Origin: Tillus elongatus
Taxonomy: Eukaryota > Arthropoda > Insecta > Coleoptera > Cleridae
Length of the DNA stretch: 64,000 bases
Assembly (NCBI GenBank): GCA_964006375.1
Contig: OZ023268.1
Span: forward strand, 81,009,335-81,073,334
Reading direction: 5' to 3'
Every line of letters starts with the position of its first letter. Position 1 is the stretch's first letter. A program made the translations under genes and the position numbers. The notes under the pieces were generated by a model, which was given only the letters and a program-made list of their open reading frames with translations, was not told the DNA's origin and did no database searches. This document shows positions 50,086-60,509 of this stretch, piece after piece.

Positions 50086-50640
50086 TTACGTAGCTTTTTT
50101 ATGGGAGACAACTACCATACACCGATAACTTTTTCTCGGTGAAGCCGTTTCCATCTCATTGCCCGTTTTCGGTTTGGGTGCCTTCGGTTTCTTTGTGTGA
50201 CCGGCTTCGCCTTTTTTCGCTTTGGATGGTGACTTCGATTTACATGCGGCCGAAGCGAGTTTTTTTCTGGCACCGGCACCGACGAGCTTCTTCACCTTGA
50301 GACTGAAAGGGGCTTGTTTGGGTTTCGTTGCTGGTTTCTTGGCTGCCGCTGACTTCGGTTTATCGCCGGCGACGACTCTCTTCAACTTGTTGGAGGCAAG
50401 AAGCGCGCCGTCCTGGAGAGCCCGATGCCAGTCTGAACCGGAAGCACCCCTGCCCCTCGTCTGTACCAGAAACCCGGAGGCGACGGCCGGTTTCAAGTAT
50501 TTCCTGATAAACGGCGCCAGCTTACCGGCGTCCACCTTATAGTTTGCGACGATTTACTTCTTGATGGCTTGCAACGACGAGCTTCGTTGGTGGCTTTGCC
50601 CACCATCTCCTACGTCAGCATTATCTGTTTAAGCACACAA
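50086..50640 (-). pseudogene. Histone H1-like pseudogene
   Basis: The minus strand reads SSLQAIKK, a TAA stop where Tyr is expected, IVANYKVDAGKLAPFIRKYL, KPAVASGFLVQTRGRGASGS, then a diverged stretch and a Lys/Ala/Pro-rich tail (KPATKPKQAPFSLKVKKLVG, ACKSKSPSKAKKGEAGHTKK, PKAPKPKTGNEMETASPRKS). The SLQAIKKYI...LVQTxGxGASGS signature and basic tail are typical of linker histone H1. The block is GC-rich in an AT-rich surround and has no upstream N-terminal tail or ATG. It could be a decayed duplicated or retroposed copy; no poly-A or TSD is visible. A Lys-rich tail alone would be weak evidence, but the globular-domain match is good. Confidence 0.75.
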
Positions 50641-51234
50641 AAAAAAACAGAATCGCTTGGGAAAACTGCACAGGATATACTTTACTAACCCCAGACACAG
50701 TGTTTCGGTCTCGCGACCATCATCGATGAGCATAAGAGGAGCAAGTATTTGCTGAATTTATATATTAAAACCCTACTTAGGTTACTAGAACAGTTAAAAT
50801 ATATTTACTTTTATTTATTTTTGAAACTATGGCACAGAGCATTGTTTCCATTGTTCCTAAATTATATATGTTATAAAATAATACTAAACCATAGGTATAA
50901 TATTTTCAATTTCAAACATTATCACACAAAAATTATCGAAATTTTAATACAATAAATGCATTAATATGCACTTTGTGAGCAAAATCATTTGAGTTACATA
51001 TTACAATTTTTCCCTTTGACTGGGTGAAAGAAAAGTAGATAAACTAATACAGGATAATTTGTATGTGTGAGTACATATGTATGTGTATATTCTAAAAGCA
51101 TTTTGTAATAACCTCATGTGTTAGAGTATAAGATCATATTGTCTCCTTATTCTGTCATGGGTCTTTTTTGTGTCTTTTAAAGCACTAGCCAGTTAGCCTT
51201 CCAAGGCATGAAGCGTGTATCACAGTCTATCCTA
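50641..51234. other. No gene; possible Penelope-type 3' tail at 50640-50745
   Basis: On the minus strand 50745-50640 reads gatgatggtcgcgagaccga and aacactgtgtctggggttag, a pattern seen in 3' tails of Penelope-like elements. No coding match, so the assignment is weak. The rest is AT-rich. Confidence 0.4.
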
Positions 51235-52483
51235 ATCTATAATAATAAAAACGTGGACGTGAAGTATAAAACTGCACTCTTTATAAAACAAAATATGTTC
51301 TACTTGGATAACATTCTTATCTAACATTTCCATCATTTGTTCACATAGAGGCGTTTTTGTATCAAAATCGTTTTCAACGAGCTTCTGAGTTTGTATCAAT
51401 TTATAGGGAGGCATTTTATCATCTTTTCATATTCGGATAATCGATAAATTGCTAACAACCAAGGTTGTGGCTGCTTGTCGACTCAAAGTATGTGCGTTTT
51501 CCTCAAACTCAAGCAGAGATTAATTTATTTTGGCTGCTAGGTTTGAGCCTTCAGCATCCAATGTCGATTTTGCTCAGACCAATAACGATAATTTTGTTTG
51601 TTAACAGATCCATGGAGTGTAAACATAGCGTCATCTGAGAAAATAGTGTTTGTACCAAAGTCCGGATTCTCATTAAATTTGCCTATTATAATATTACAAA
51701 ATTCAACGCGTCTCTAAAAATCGCTATCTACTGCTTCTTGTGTTAGCTGTACTTTGTATTGGTGACATTTTTCTCTATTTAGCAAATTTACTATATATTT
51801 TATAACATTGTGTAACGTAGCAACTTCAATTAGAGACAAATGAGGGGTTTCATGCACAGCCTTATCGCCAGCTACAGTCGTTTTTGGTCTTCCTATTCTT
51901 GATTTATCTTTGACACTATCAGTTTCGTGAAATTTTTTCAATAACTTGCACACTTCTTTATAACTACGTCACCATAGCCCAACCTGATTAATATTTCAAT
52001 TCTTAGCTTTTCGCTCAATTTTGCCATAATAATAAGTATTATAAATCTGTATAAATTCTTAAGTTTCTGATGGGGATTTCTCTAAAGTATTACAAACTGC
52101 AGATAACTGACAACAAGCAATGTTTGAATATGGCAGATACAAATACTATAACCTTTTTTCAATGGCTAACTTAATAAGAAATTGATAATGAAGGAGGTCA
52201 TTTTTAAGAAAGTTAATTTTGATCTTTTTTTTTTCGATGGAATCCGATAAAAATTTTATAGTACCGTATCAAGAAAGAAACGTTTTTTCCGAAAATGCAA
52301 AGAAAATCATATATTGCTATTTAAAAAAAAATATTTAGATGCCATGGCAACGAAGTTGTTTACACTAGGTAAAATTGAATATAGCCAGTTTGTAGCAAAA
52401 AAATATGTCGAAAAACGTGTGTTAAAACATTTTTTTAAATACCGAGAAATATAAGCGCCTTTCCATACTTTTTACCAACCCTG
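51235..52483 (-). mobile_element. Mosaic of two mariner families
   Basis: 51235-51520 matches the 'AGCCAAAT' family (minus-strand relic LCEQMMEMLDKNVIQVEHIL, FYKECSFILH). From about 51530 to 52483 it matches the right half of the 5466-7396 mariner: minus-strand CKLLKKFHETDSVKDKSRIG and RPKTTVAGDKA, then the right TIR ending accaaccctg|ta. It provides the empty site for the MITE at 6900-7025. Confidence 0.7.
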
Positions 52484-52900
52484 TATGTACATATTGGGAC
52501 TAGAAAGCTCTAAAAAAATTATTAATTGATTGAAGTTGATAATACTGTTGGTATGTCAGTACAGTAGTATCCGACTGTGAAAAGGGATGTCATAGCTTAT
52601 TTAGATCAAAAATATATAATAATTTGTTCGTTAAAAATAACCTTACTAGTTTTGCTTCATCTAGTACTTGTCGCGTGTAAGCATTGTTATATAAATTGAA
52701 AACAATGGGTTGTTAATAAAACAATTAAATTAACATAAGCACCATAATTTTAATAAGAGTCACGAAATGACAATAAAATATCTTGATTTACTTTCACTGG
52801 AATCAATTTGGGAACAATGGAATGTAGTAAATACAAAATAATGTAGTGTGAATCATTTTCAGCATCTCATTATAATTTAATTTTAAACAATGTTGTACAG
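52484..52900. other. End of intron 2; nothing recognised
   Basis: AT-rich sequence ending in the acceptor of the 52901 exon. Confidence 0.5.
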
Positions 52901-53583
52901 GTGCACTTCAGACTGGTTCACCAAAAATGCCGGCGATCTACATTTCCAAATACAATCGTTTTGTCGATAACATTGTCGGCCGCATCAACAGGATCCTTGG
53001 AAAATCATACGATCCCGTCAGAGTCAAATTACCAACTTCAAGTGAATCAAGCAAAAAGAATAAGAACAAAAACAACACGAAAAGGCGTACCTCAACAACT
53101 AAAACCAAAACGAAAACAAAAACAGCTACAATAAAAGCAAATCCACCCATGACGAACAAAATGGGAGAAATCAACATAGCCAGGAACAAAATGGAAGAGA
53201 TATCTATAGGAAGATCGACAGAAAGTGAAGCTAGAGAGCCAGCGTTTGTTTTAATATCAAGAGCTGGTGACACTGGTCCTAAAGTACGTAACGTTACAGT
53301 TAATGTCCTCACAAGACGAAATACTCACGCACACACGACTAAGAAGCGTAAAAATAATAACACTAGGGGTGCAAATAAAAACTCCACTAATAAAAATAAG
53401 AAGAAAAGTAATAAAACTAAAACGAAAGCAAGCACAAAGAAGGCTCCCAAGGCAAGAGCGACTCTGTTTGGTTTGAGCACACTTAAAAGAGACGGTGACG
53501 TCACAGTCAATATGATGTCAGATCACACAACTGTCAAATCCAACTTTGTTTTGGGACCACTGACGCTACGAGTCGAAAGAGAG
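52901..53583 (+). CDS. Host-gene exon: Lys-rich middle plus start of a group-7-allergen-like region (tentative)
   Basis: The exon lies between acceptor ttgtacag and donor GAG|GTAAGT. It has 683 nt: two bases completing a codon, then 227 codons with no stop. The protein starts ALQTGSPKMPAIYISKYNRF, continues VDNIVGRINRILGKSYDPVR, passes through long Lys/Thr/Asn-rich segments (about residues 45-85 and 140-180), and ends GLSTLKRDGDVTVNMMSD...NFVLGPLTLRVERE. The SYDPVRV motif, the GLSTLKRDGDVTV block and the following alternating beta-type strands recall by eye the mite group 7 allergen-like family (BPI-like fold), which is also present in insects as secreted proteins. The Lys-rich insertions are unusual for that family and look nuclear or nucleic-acid-binding, so the assignment is only tentative. 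Its neighbours are repeats; the exon sits alone between mariner remnants. The start phase matches the 16285 donor and the end phase matches the 60375 exon. Confidence 0.75.
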
Positions 53584-53589
53584 GTAAGT

Positions 53590-54270
53590 GGCTTTGATTT
53601 TATCAATACAATGTTATGTAGTATGGTTTTAATATTCGCGAAATGAGGCCATTGTCCGCGCAGTACTCTCCTGTAATGGTATATCCCTTGGACTTCTAAT
53701 CTACAAGCAAGAAACTTTGATAGTCCAAAACAAAATTGTTACTGTTACTTTTAGAACCGCTCACTTGATTTTAAATTTCCATAGGGGTGAGCAACCTTGT
53801 ACATTTTACCGTTTTAGCTCTTTGTAGTGAATTTTAATTGAAAAAAATTCGCCAATGAAGTGGTTGCGGTCGCAACTTTCGAATTTTGAACAAATTTCTT
53901 TAAATGAGTGTGGGCTAGGCCCCGGAAGCTAATGACAATGTGAGTCTGGATATTTATATGTAGATATTTAAATATTCAGGGTGTCAATTGTAAAAGTTTG
54001 CACTAGGGTTTTCGAGAACTCCCGAGAACTTCGAGAAAACCTAAAACAGGTCTATTTTGCTTGCGAGTGGGACAATTTTTTGAACCCTAACAGAATTTAC
54101 AGAATTTGTAGCATTCAACCGCTAACAGCGGTGACTCACACTACCTTTATTAGTGAATTTTCGTAGAAAAAATTTACTATTGGGGAGATCCCGACTTTTG
54201 AATTTTGAAAAAAAAATTGCAAATGAGCGCGAACTAGGACCCCTAGAACCCATATCCGAGGTCAGTTTCA

Positions 54271-54273
<3 letters not shown>
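53590..54273. repeat. Start of intron 3; dispersed two-arm repeat, copy 6
   Basis: After the donor, 53640-53860 is unassigned. 53868-53995 (caactttcgaattttgaac, tttaaatgagtgtgggctag, tattcagggtgtcaattgta) and 54170-54273 (agatcccgacttttgaattt, ctaggacccctagaacccat) are right-arm segments related to 13600-13720 and 19600-19760. Confidence 0.55.

Positions 54274-54365
<92 letters not shown>
54274..54365. repeat. (TA)n at the left end of a mariner
   Basis: About 92 bp of TA ending exactly at the CAGGCTGTTT terminus. Confidence 0.95.
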
Positions 54366-54368
<3 letters not shown>

Positions 54369-56811
54369 GCTGTTTAAAAAAACATGCACCATCGCTCGTG
54401 GGGCAATTCCTTACTAAAAAATAAGAAAAAAAGTCCCTGTGCACATGGGCCCGGAAACGCATAGTTTCCAATATACAGAGAGTTGAATTTTAATTTTTTT
54501 TAATTTTTTTTATAAATAATTTCAAAACCACTGGATTGATTTTAATGAAACTTGGAACTTAAAAGTGTATTATGAAAGTGCATATTTTCAAGTGAGAATC
54601 TGCTTACAACTGCGTCAGTGGCGTGCGTACGGGGCAACTGTAAAAATTCATTTGGGGAAAAAATATGTGCGCCACTGTCTTTTTCCAATTTTGATACATC
54701 AGTTATGAAGCTTATTACATAAGCCACAAACGCTACCTCTTGGTATTTTTTCGTTCAGGGTATCCCCTAGGAGATATGATTAATTTTATAAAAAGGGGCA
54801 AAGTACCGATTAGTTGGAGTAATGAAAACAGTAATCGTAAAGTGCCATGAAACTATAATTTTTGACAGTTCTCTAAATTCTACAATTTTGAAGTGCTTTG
54901 TAGGCGTCAAAAGAGTTTTCGTGCTATTCTCTAAATTTTGATACGGTGCAGTATTTTCGTTTTTAGTTATTTGTTGATACTGAGCTGCTCATTAATATTA
55001 TTTCCTCATCTCAAGATGGTTTTCATTAAGTACACTTCAGCGGATTTGACTGATATGTTGTTAATTTATGGACAAACAAATCAAAATGCTAGACAAGCTG
55101 TGCGAGTTTATCAGGAAACTTATCCGCAAAGAAGAATTCCTGACAAAAATATTTTCCCACGTATTGTAAGACATTTGAGAGAAACTGGTTCTTTAAAACA
55201 TTTAAAAGCTGACTCTGGACGCAGAAGATACCGCCGAACTGTACGAGTTGAAGAGGCAATATTAAATAGAGTTGAACGTGATCCTAGTACAAGTACGAGA
55301 ATTATTGCCACCGAACTGGGTAATATTTCGGCATGATCAGTTCACAGAACTCTGAAGGATCAAAGTTTATATCCCTATCATTTTACACGTGTCCAGGAAC
55401 TTCTACCTAGAGACTTTCAACCAAGGGTAATGTTTTGTCAGTGGTTCTTAAACAAACTTAGGCACGACCAACATTTTTCTAAACGTGTACTATTTACTGA
55501 TGAGGCGTCATTTGCGCGAAAAGGTATCGTAAATTTTCACAATTTACATACATGGGCCGATGAAAACCCACACTCTCTAAGAGTTGCATATTCGCAGTAT
55601 CAATTCAATATTTGGGCTGCTATTATTGAAAATCACATAATTGGTCCTGTTGTTCTACCGAATCGTCTTGACCATGAATCATATTTAAACTTTTTACAAA
55701 ATGATTTGCCGTTGTTACTACCGCTTTTTATAAGAAATTGTACAATGTGTTTCCAGCATAATGGTGCGCCCGCACATTTTGCAGCAGTTGTAAGAACATA
55801 TTTAGCCAACACATACGGTCACCGATGGATTGGTCGTGGAGGTCCGGTGTCATGGCCACCTCGATCTCCGGACCTGAATCCTCTCGATTTTTATTTGTGG
55901 GGTCATTTAAAAGAAATAGTGTATAAAAAACCAGTAAATACACGAGAAGAATTGTTGGGAAGAATAGAATATGCATTTGACAGCATTAGAGAAGATCAAA
56001 ATATTTGCAGAAGAGTAAGAAGATCTTTGCGCAGAAGGTTAAATAATTGTAACGACGCTAATGGTGGTCACTTTCAACATTTTCTTTAGCTTTGTTATTA
56101 AAGTCAATTGAGTAATATACAAAAAACAAGAGTTTGGAAAAATCATGGTGTCTTTACGATTACTTTTTTTATTTTTAATTTTGATTTATCATTTTTTATC
56201 AATGTTTGTAATATTCATTTCAATGTTTATCACCAATAAGTTTTACATAGGTTAGTTATTTGCACGTTTATTGCTGTAATGTTTACTGTATGTTTTGTTT
56301 TTCATATTCTTATGGTTGCAGTAAACATATATTATTATTATTATTATTATTATTATTACGCCGACTAATCGGTACTTTGCCCCTTTTTATAAAATTAATC
56401 ATATCTCCTAGGGGATACCCTGAACGAAAAAATACCAAGAGGTAGCTTTTGTGGCTTATGTAATAAGCTTCATAACTGATGTATCAAAATTGGAAAAAGA
56501 CAGTGGCGCACATATTTTTCCCCAAATGAATTTTTACAGTTGCCCCGTACGCACGCCACTGACGCAGTTGTAAGCAGATTCTCACTTGAAAATATGCACT
56601 TTCATAATACACTTTCAAGTTCCAAGTTTCATTAAAATCAATCCAGTGGTTTTGAAATTATTTATAACAAATTAAAAAAAAAATTAAAATTCAACTCCCT
56701 GTATATTGGAAACTATGCGTTTCCGGGCCCATGTGCACAGTAACTTTTTTTCTTATTTTTTAGTAAGGAATTGCCCCACGAGCGATGGTGCATGTTTTTT
56801 GAAACAGCCTG
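54366..56811 (+). mobile_element. Best preserved mariner of the window (DD41D-like, about 445-bp TIRs)
   Basis: Left CAGGCTGTTTAAAAAAACAT and right inverted CAGGCTGTTTCAAAAAACAT, then gcaccatcgctcgtggggca on both sides. The arms run to about 54815 and 56360 with few mismatches. Length is 2.45 kb, TA on both flanks. It holds one plus-strand transposase gene with a single internal stop. (ATT)n at 56330-56358 adjoins the right arm. Confidence 0.92.
55016..56089 (+). pseudogene. Mariner-type transposase, one stop and a catalytic Asp-to-Asn change
   Basis: Start at ATG 55016 (MVFIKYTSADLTDMLLIYGQ). It is chosen because this is where homologous transposases begin; the upstream in-frame ATG at 54938 is possible but adds a hydrophobic non-homologous stretch. 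The HTH region continues YQETYPQRRIPDKNIFPRIV. An in-frame TGA at about 55336 follows GNISA. Then YPYHFTRVQELLPRDFQPRV, VLFTDEASFARKGIV (first Asp), FNIWAAIIENHIIGPVVLP and CFQHNGAPAHF, where the family has QxDGAPAHF (AAT replaces the Asp codon). WPPRSPDLNPLDFYLWGHLK carries the third Asp; 41 residues separate positions 2 and 3. It ends NGGHFQHFL and TAG. About 357 codons, full family length. The Asn should abolish strand transfer even without the stop. Confidence 0.9.
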
Positions 56812-56837
56812 TATATATGTATGTATGTATGTATGTA

Positions 56838-57315
56838 TCACACCGATAACTCAAAAAATAATGGACCGATTTTGATAAAATTTGGCAGGTACCTTTCTTT
56901 TGTCAATGGCTTGGATAAGTTCGTTAGTCAGGAAAATCGGACGAGGTTTTCCGGGAAAATTTTGAGTTTTCATTCGAAAAAAATTCTTATCTCAAAAAAT
57001 AATGGGCCGATTTTAATAAAATTTGGCATGTACCTTCCCTTTGTAAATGGCTTTGACAAATTTATTAGTCAGGAAAATCGGACGAGGTTTTCCGGAAAAA
57101 TTTTGAGTTTTTATTCGAAAAAAGTTTTTATCTCAAAGAATAATGGGCCGATTTTGATAAAATTTGGCATGTACCTTTCCTTTGTAAATGGCTTTGATAA
57201 GTTCGTTAATAGAAAAAATCGGACGAGGTTTTCCGGAAAAATTTTGAGTTTTCATTTCAAAAAAATTTTTATCTTAAAAAATAAAAAATCTATGATAACC
57301 AAATTTGGTAGGTAG
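56838..57315 (+). repeat. Three tandem 138-bp units of the dispersed repeat
   Basis: Units start near 56853, 56993 and 57130 with aataatgggccgattttgat, aaaatttggcatgtaccttt, ggacgaggttttccggaaaa and ttttgagttttcattcgaaa. Because the period is 46 codons, one frame stays open through all three (NNGPILIKFGRYLSFVNGLD, KFVSQENRTRFSGKILSFHS). A (TATG)n tract precedes it at 56816-56838. I treat it as noncoding because the 11230-11460 relative breaks the frame. Confidence 0.8.
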
Positions 57316-57474
57316 GTTTGCTATATAAAAAGTAAACGATGCACCAAAATTTAGATTTCTATGTTACAAGAAAAAAAAGTTATAATAAAATATTTTGTGC
57401 CAGGTTATTTCTATGAAAATTCACTACTTTAACGCACTTGCTGCATTAAGGCTTTTTGATTAGGGAAGGTAGGT
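57316..57474. repeat. Flank of the same dispersed repeat
   Basis: Continues with aaacgatgcaccaaaattta, gatttctatgttacaagaaa, then tgaaaattcactactttaac, cgcacttgctgcattaaggc. This is the inverted counterpart of 11200-11270 and 34808-34860. Confidence 0.6.
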
Positions 57475-57774
57475 CGAGTGGCACTTTTTTGGAATTTTGG
57501 AAAGCTTTTTGGTTCTCTATTTAACGTTGCAATTTAAAAATCTACCGATTAGTTTTTTAAATGTTAGCTTTCAAAATTAAAACTGGTATTTTAAGACCCG
57601 CCGATTGGTTCTTTAAATATTCTTTCAAAACTTTAAAACAAAATGTCAAAAATAATTGTATCAATTTTGTGTTTAAGGCTGCAATTACAATTTCATCGTT
57701 TTAAACCGAAACTACAGCTCTATTTAGGATGTGTAGCTCCACCAATATTGAATTCCATTTGTTACCTTTTACGA

Positions 57775-58030
57775 AAAAAATTGTATTTTTAATTTAACAA
57801 TGGCTTCCATACAATAATACAGTCCGTGATCAAACCTCTTGTGAAATTTTTCACCATCACCGGGGTTATTCTATGACATTCAGTAGTAAGTTCCTTTCTC
57901 AGTTCCTGCAGATTCTGTAGTTGAGTTTGAAAGACCTTGTGTTTTAAATATCCCCATAAAAAAGCCTAGCAGATTCAGATCTGGAGATCTAGCTGACCAT
58001 TCATTAGGATCTACATACCAATATCAAATT
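57775..58030 (-). pseudogene. Mariner transposase C-terminal fragment
   Basis: The minus strand gives DPNEWSARSPDLNLLGFF (third catalytic Asp region; LGFF where LDFF is usual). After a one-base shift comes FLWGYLKHKVFQTQLQNLQE, LRKELTTECHRITPVMVKNF and TRGLITDCIIVWKPLLN followed by a stop. No termini are recognisable; 57480-57775 is unassigned AT-rich sequence. Confidence 0.7.
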
Positions 58031-58210
58031 TTCTTTAGAAGAAGCCAGCAATCAGTGCCGACTCGAGCCATTCAACCAAACAATGTGCCCTTTTTGTTTC
58101 CACGGGAAAAAAACAAGGGCTCTGAACGGTAGAACTAAGCGATTTCGCACGCCGGTTTATAGGCAACCGAAATAAAAACTTCATGCAAATAAAACCATTT
58201 TTACGTAATT

Positions 58211-58795
58211 TTGTATTAAAGAACAAACATAGAAAGTACTTTATTCAAATTCGAATTAAGTTCGTGCGCAACTGCGCAGATGATCATGCACACATAGCTG
58301 TGCGCCGCAGACATTTTTGTCAACCCTAATGAGTTCAGTTATTGCCTTGAAAATTTGATTGGTTGTAAATTGCACTGGCGCTTTAACTTAGCAGAACCCT
58401 TTCTCCTTGATCTTTCTCACCTGCCCTAGCAATCAGTTTGCCTAATTAAAACGCTGGGGAAGGAAAACCATGAGGTAATGTATACATTATGCTCACATGA
58501 CCTTGATATATGCCAGGGTTAATTACCTCACGGTTTTCCTTCCACCAGCGTTTTAATGAGGCAAATTGACGTCCAGAGCAGGTCAGAAAGGCCAGGGAGG
58601 AAGGGTTCTGCTTAGCTAAAGCGCCAATGCAATTTACAACCAATCAAATTTTCAAGGCAATAACTGAACTCGTTAGGATTGGCAAAAATGTGTGCGGCGC
58701 ACAGCTATGTGTGCATGATCATCTGCTCAGTTGCGCGCGAGCTTAATTCGAATTTGAAAAGATAAAGCACTTTCCATGTTTGTTCTTTAATACAA
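58211..58795. mobile_element. Foldback element, about 585 bp
   Basis: Two arms of about 270 bp (58211-58482 and 58521-58795) are inverted copies with roughly 10% differences. Ends: ttgtattaaagaacaaacat / atgtttgttctttaatacaa. Inner blocks: gatgatcatgcacacatagc, cttgaaaatttgattggttg, ctggggaaggaaaaccatga. The central loop is about 38 bp. No ORF with family signal. Confidence 0.85.
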
Positions 58796-58849
58796 CATTT
58801 ATGTCAATATTTTTCACAAAAGCCATTTTCATACATCGCACATTTTCAG

Positions 58850-59360
58850 TAACTCTGTCTAAAACCAATTTTGAAAAGGAAATTTCAATAATCAAGCAAA
58901 TAGCATTTAATAATGGTTACTCTGTTAAAATAGTAGTATATAAGATTATAGATAGTAAAGAATGCCCATTAGCACTTAATTTAATTTATCCAAATATTAG
59001 AGACAAAAAGGATACCGAATATGTTTCGATAACTGACTGGAAACATTAAAAAAAACATAAGATAACAAATGTAGATTCTAAATCTTACATCACGACGCGT
59101 GATCTGGTGTTTAACGAGAAAGAAAAGTCATGTTCCTTGACATAAGCTGGAATTTATAAATTAGCTTGTACATATTGTAACGCATCTATATAGGTCAAAC
59201 TTGGAAATAACCACGCTGATAAATCCACTTTTGAAAAACAACTTGACTTTTTTGAAGCATTAGATATAAAGAAGCACATACACAAAAATAACTGCCTTGT
59301 TTTAGATGAGAATTGGTTTGATGGATTTGCTTTCCTGGAAACTCTTCTTTTTGATTAATT
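58850..59360 (+). pseudogene. Penelope-like element fragment with GIY-YIG remnant
   Basis: The plus strand gives KTNFEKEISIIKQIAFNNGY and SVKIVVYKIIDS (linker after RT), then at about 59145 AGIYKLACTYCNASI(stop)VKLG, corresponding to the GIYxLxCxxCxxxYIGQT core. NNHADKSTFEKQLDFFEALD and IKKHIHKNNCLVLDEN follow. The catalytic part is truncated and has stops. Assignment from motif order. Confidence 0.65.
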
Positions 59361-60374
59361 TTATCAAACAGAATACATCTAACTGCATTGAGAATATTTG
59401 TAATAATGTAATAAGTTGATGTATCTCGATATTTCCGTTATATAGAACCTGCTTCCATGCTGTTATTATTAATTAGTTAATTTATTACTGTTGTTGTTAT
59501 TATGGTCATTACTGTTATAAGTTGATTTTATTTTCATGTTAAATATTGAATTACATCACATATACATTTTAAACACGTCATCTGTCATTTTTTATTTTAA
59601 TTTATTTTATAAAGAATTTTTTGATCAAAATACCCTAACGTGGCAATGGATTTTCATTTATAGTTATCATAAATGCTTATGAATAAATTTAATTTTCTCC
59701 TGTATGACGATGTCGCTTACAGAGAAAAACAAGCAATTGTGAGTCAGAAAAGAAGTCTCGACATCTGTCTTTATAATAATTATATAAAAAATTGTAATAA
59801 TTACAATTTATAATAAGAATAATATATACAATATAAGCTGATGTCTTCAGTTTTCATTAATAGGGACCTAGAGGCAGATATTTGCAGAGTCAGTGGGAAC
59901 GTACTGTGAATGTACTATCATCACGGTAACTGTGGATTTGATCAATGGTGATTGACAGAAAGTCATTTAGAAGCAGAAGGAAAAGAGTGGAGGTTAAAAC
60001 TGAACTCTCTGGAACGCTCACATTATTTTCTAATTTGTCCGATAAACACCATCAACTACCAGATGTTGGTAGCGACCTTTTACACAACTAGACATCCATA
60101 GACAGAGTTTGGAAGGCATTCCATACGATAAAATTTTATGAAGGAGTGTAGGACAATAAATTAAACCAAATGCTGCATGACCCTCTTCAAAATTTTCAGG
60201 AACAGAAGTCCAGAAATAAGTGACGTATGTGAGAGTATCACCCGTGCGTCTATTTTTGGCGAAAGCCGTATTGTCATTTAGAAGAACATGTTTATCCGTA
60301 CCTATTTTTATTTCATAGCTATAAGAGCTCTGTTTTATATGTTCCTAAATACTATTAAATTATTCGAATTTTAG
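59361..60374. other. End of intron 3; nothing recognised
   Basis: AT-rich intron up to the acceptor at 60374. No element ends seen. Confidence 0.5.
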
Positions 60375-60509
60375 ATCAGCAGAGGAGCCAAAAGAGAACT
60401 GAAGAGTGCCACTGCCACAACAGCTGAGATGTTTGGACGACTCAATCTGCGAATCATACATGGAGGAGCTGCAACGTTACATTCTATCAGAGTGCTGCAA
60501 CCAAAACAG
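60375..60509 (+). CDS. Host-gene exon: continuation of the same domain
   Basis: This exon has 135 nt, exactly 45 codons, between acceptor cgaattttag and donor CAG|GTACCA. The translation is ISRGAKRELKSATATTAEMF then GRLNLRIIHGGAATLHSIRV and LQPKQ. Phase 0 on both sides joins directly to the 53583 donor (…RVERE + ISRGAKRE…). The strand-turn-strand pattern NLRII-HGG-ATLHSIRV continues the beta-rich region begun in the previous exon. The exon is GC-balanced in an AT-rich neighbourhood, with no stops in the coding frame. Later exons must lie beyond the window, since I find no stop-containing terminal exon before 64000. Confidence 0.72.

Noticed and set aside
52938..53312. Hydrophobic minus-strand ORFs rich in Leu/Val/Phe
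   Set aside because: Antisense of the Lys-rich exon; the apparent membrane segments come from reading Lys codons backwards.
56821..57315. 164-aa ORF as a repeat protein gene
   Set aside because: No start context or splice support; the sequence is a tandem dispersed repeat whose other copies have broken frames. Kept as a finding only because the period is a multiple of three.
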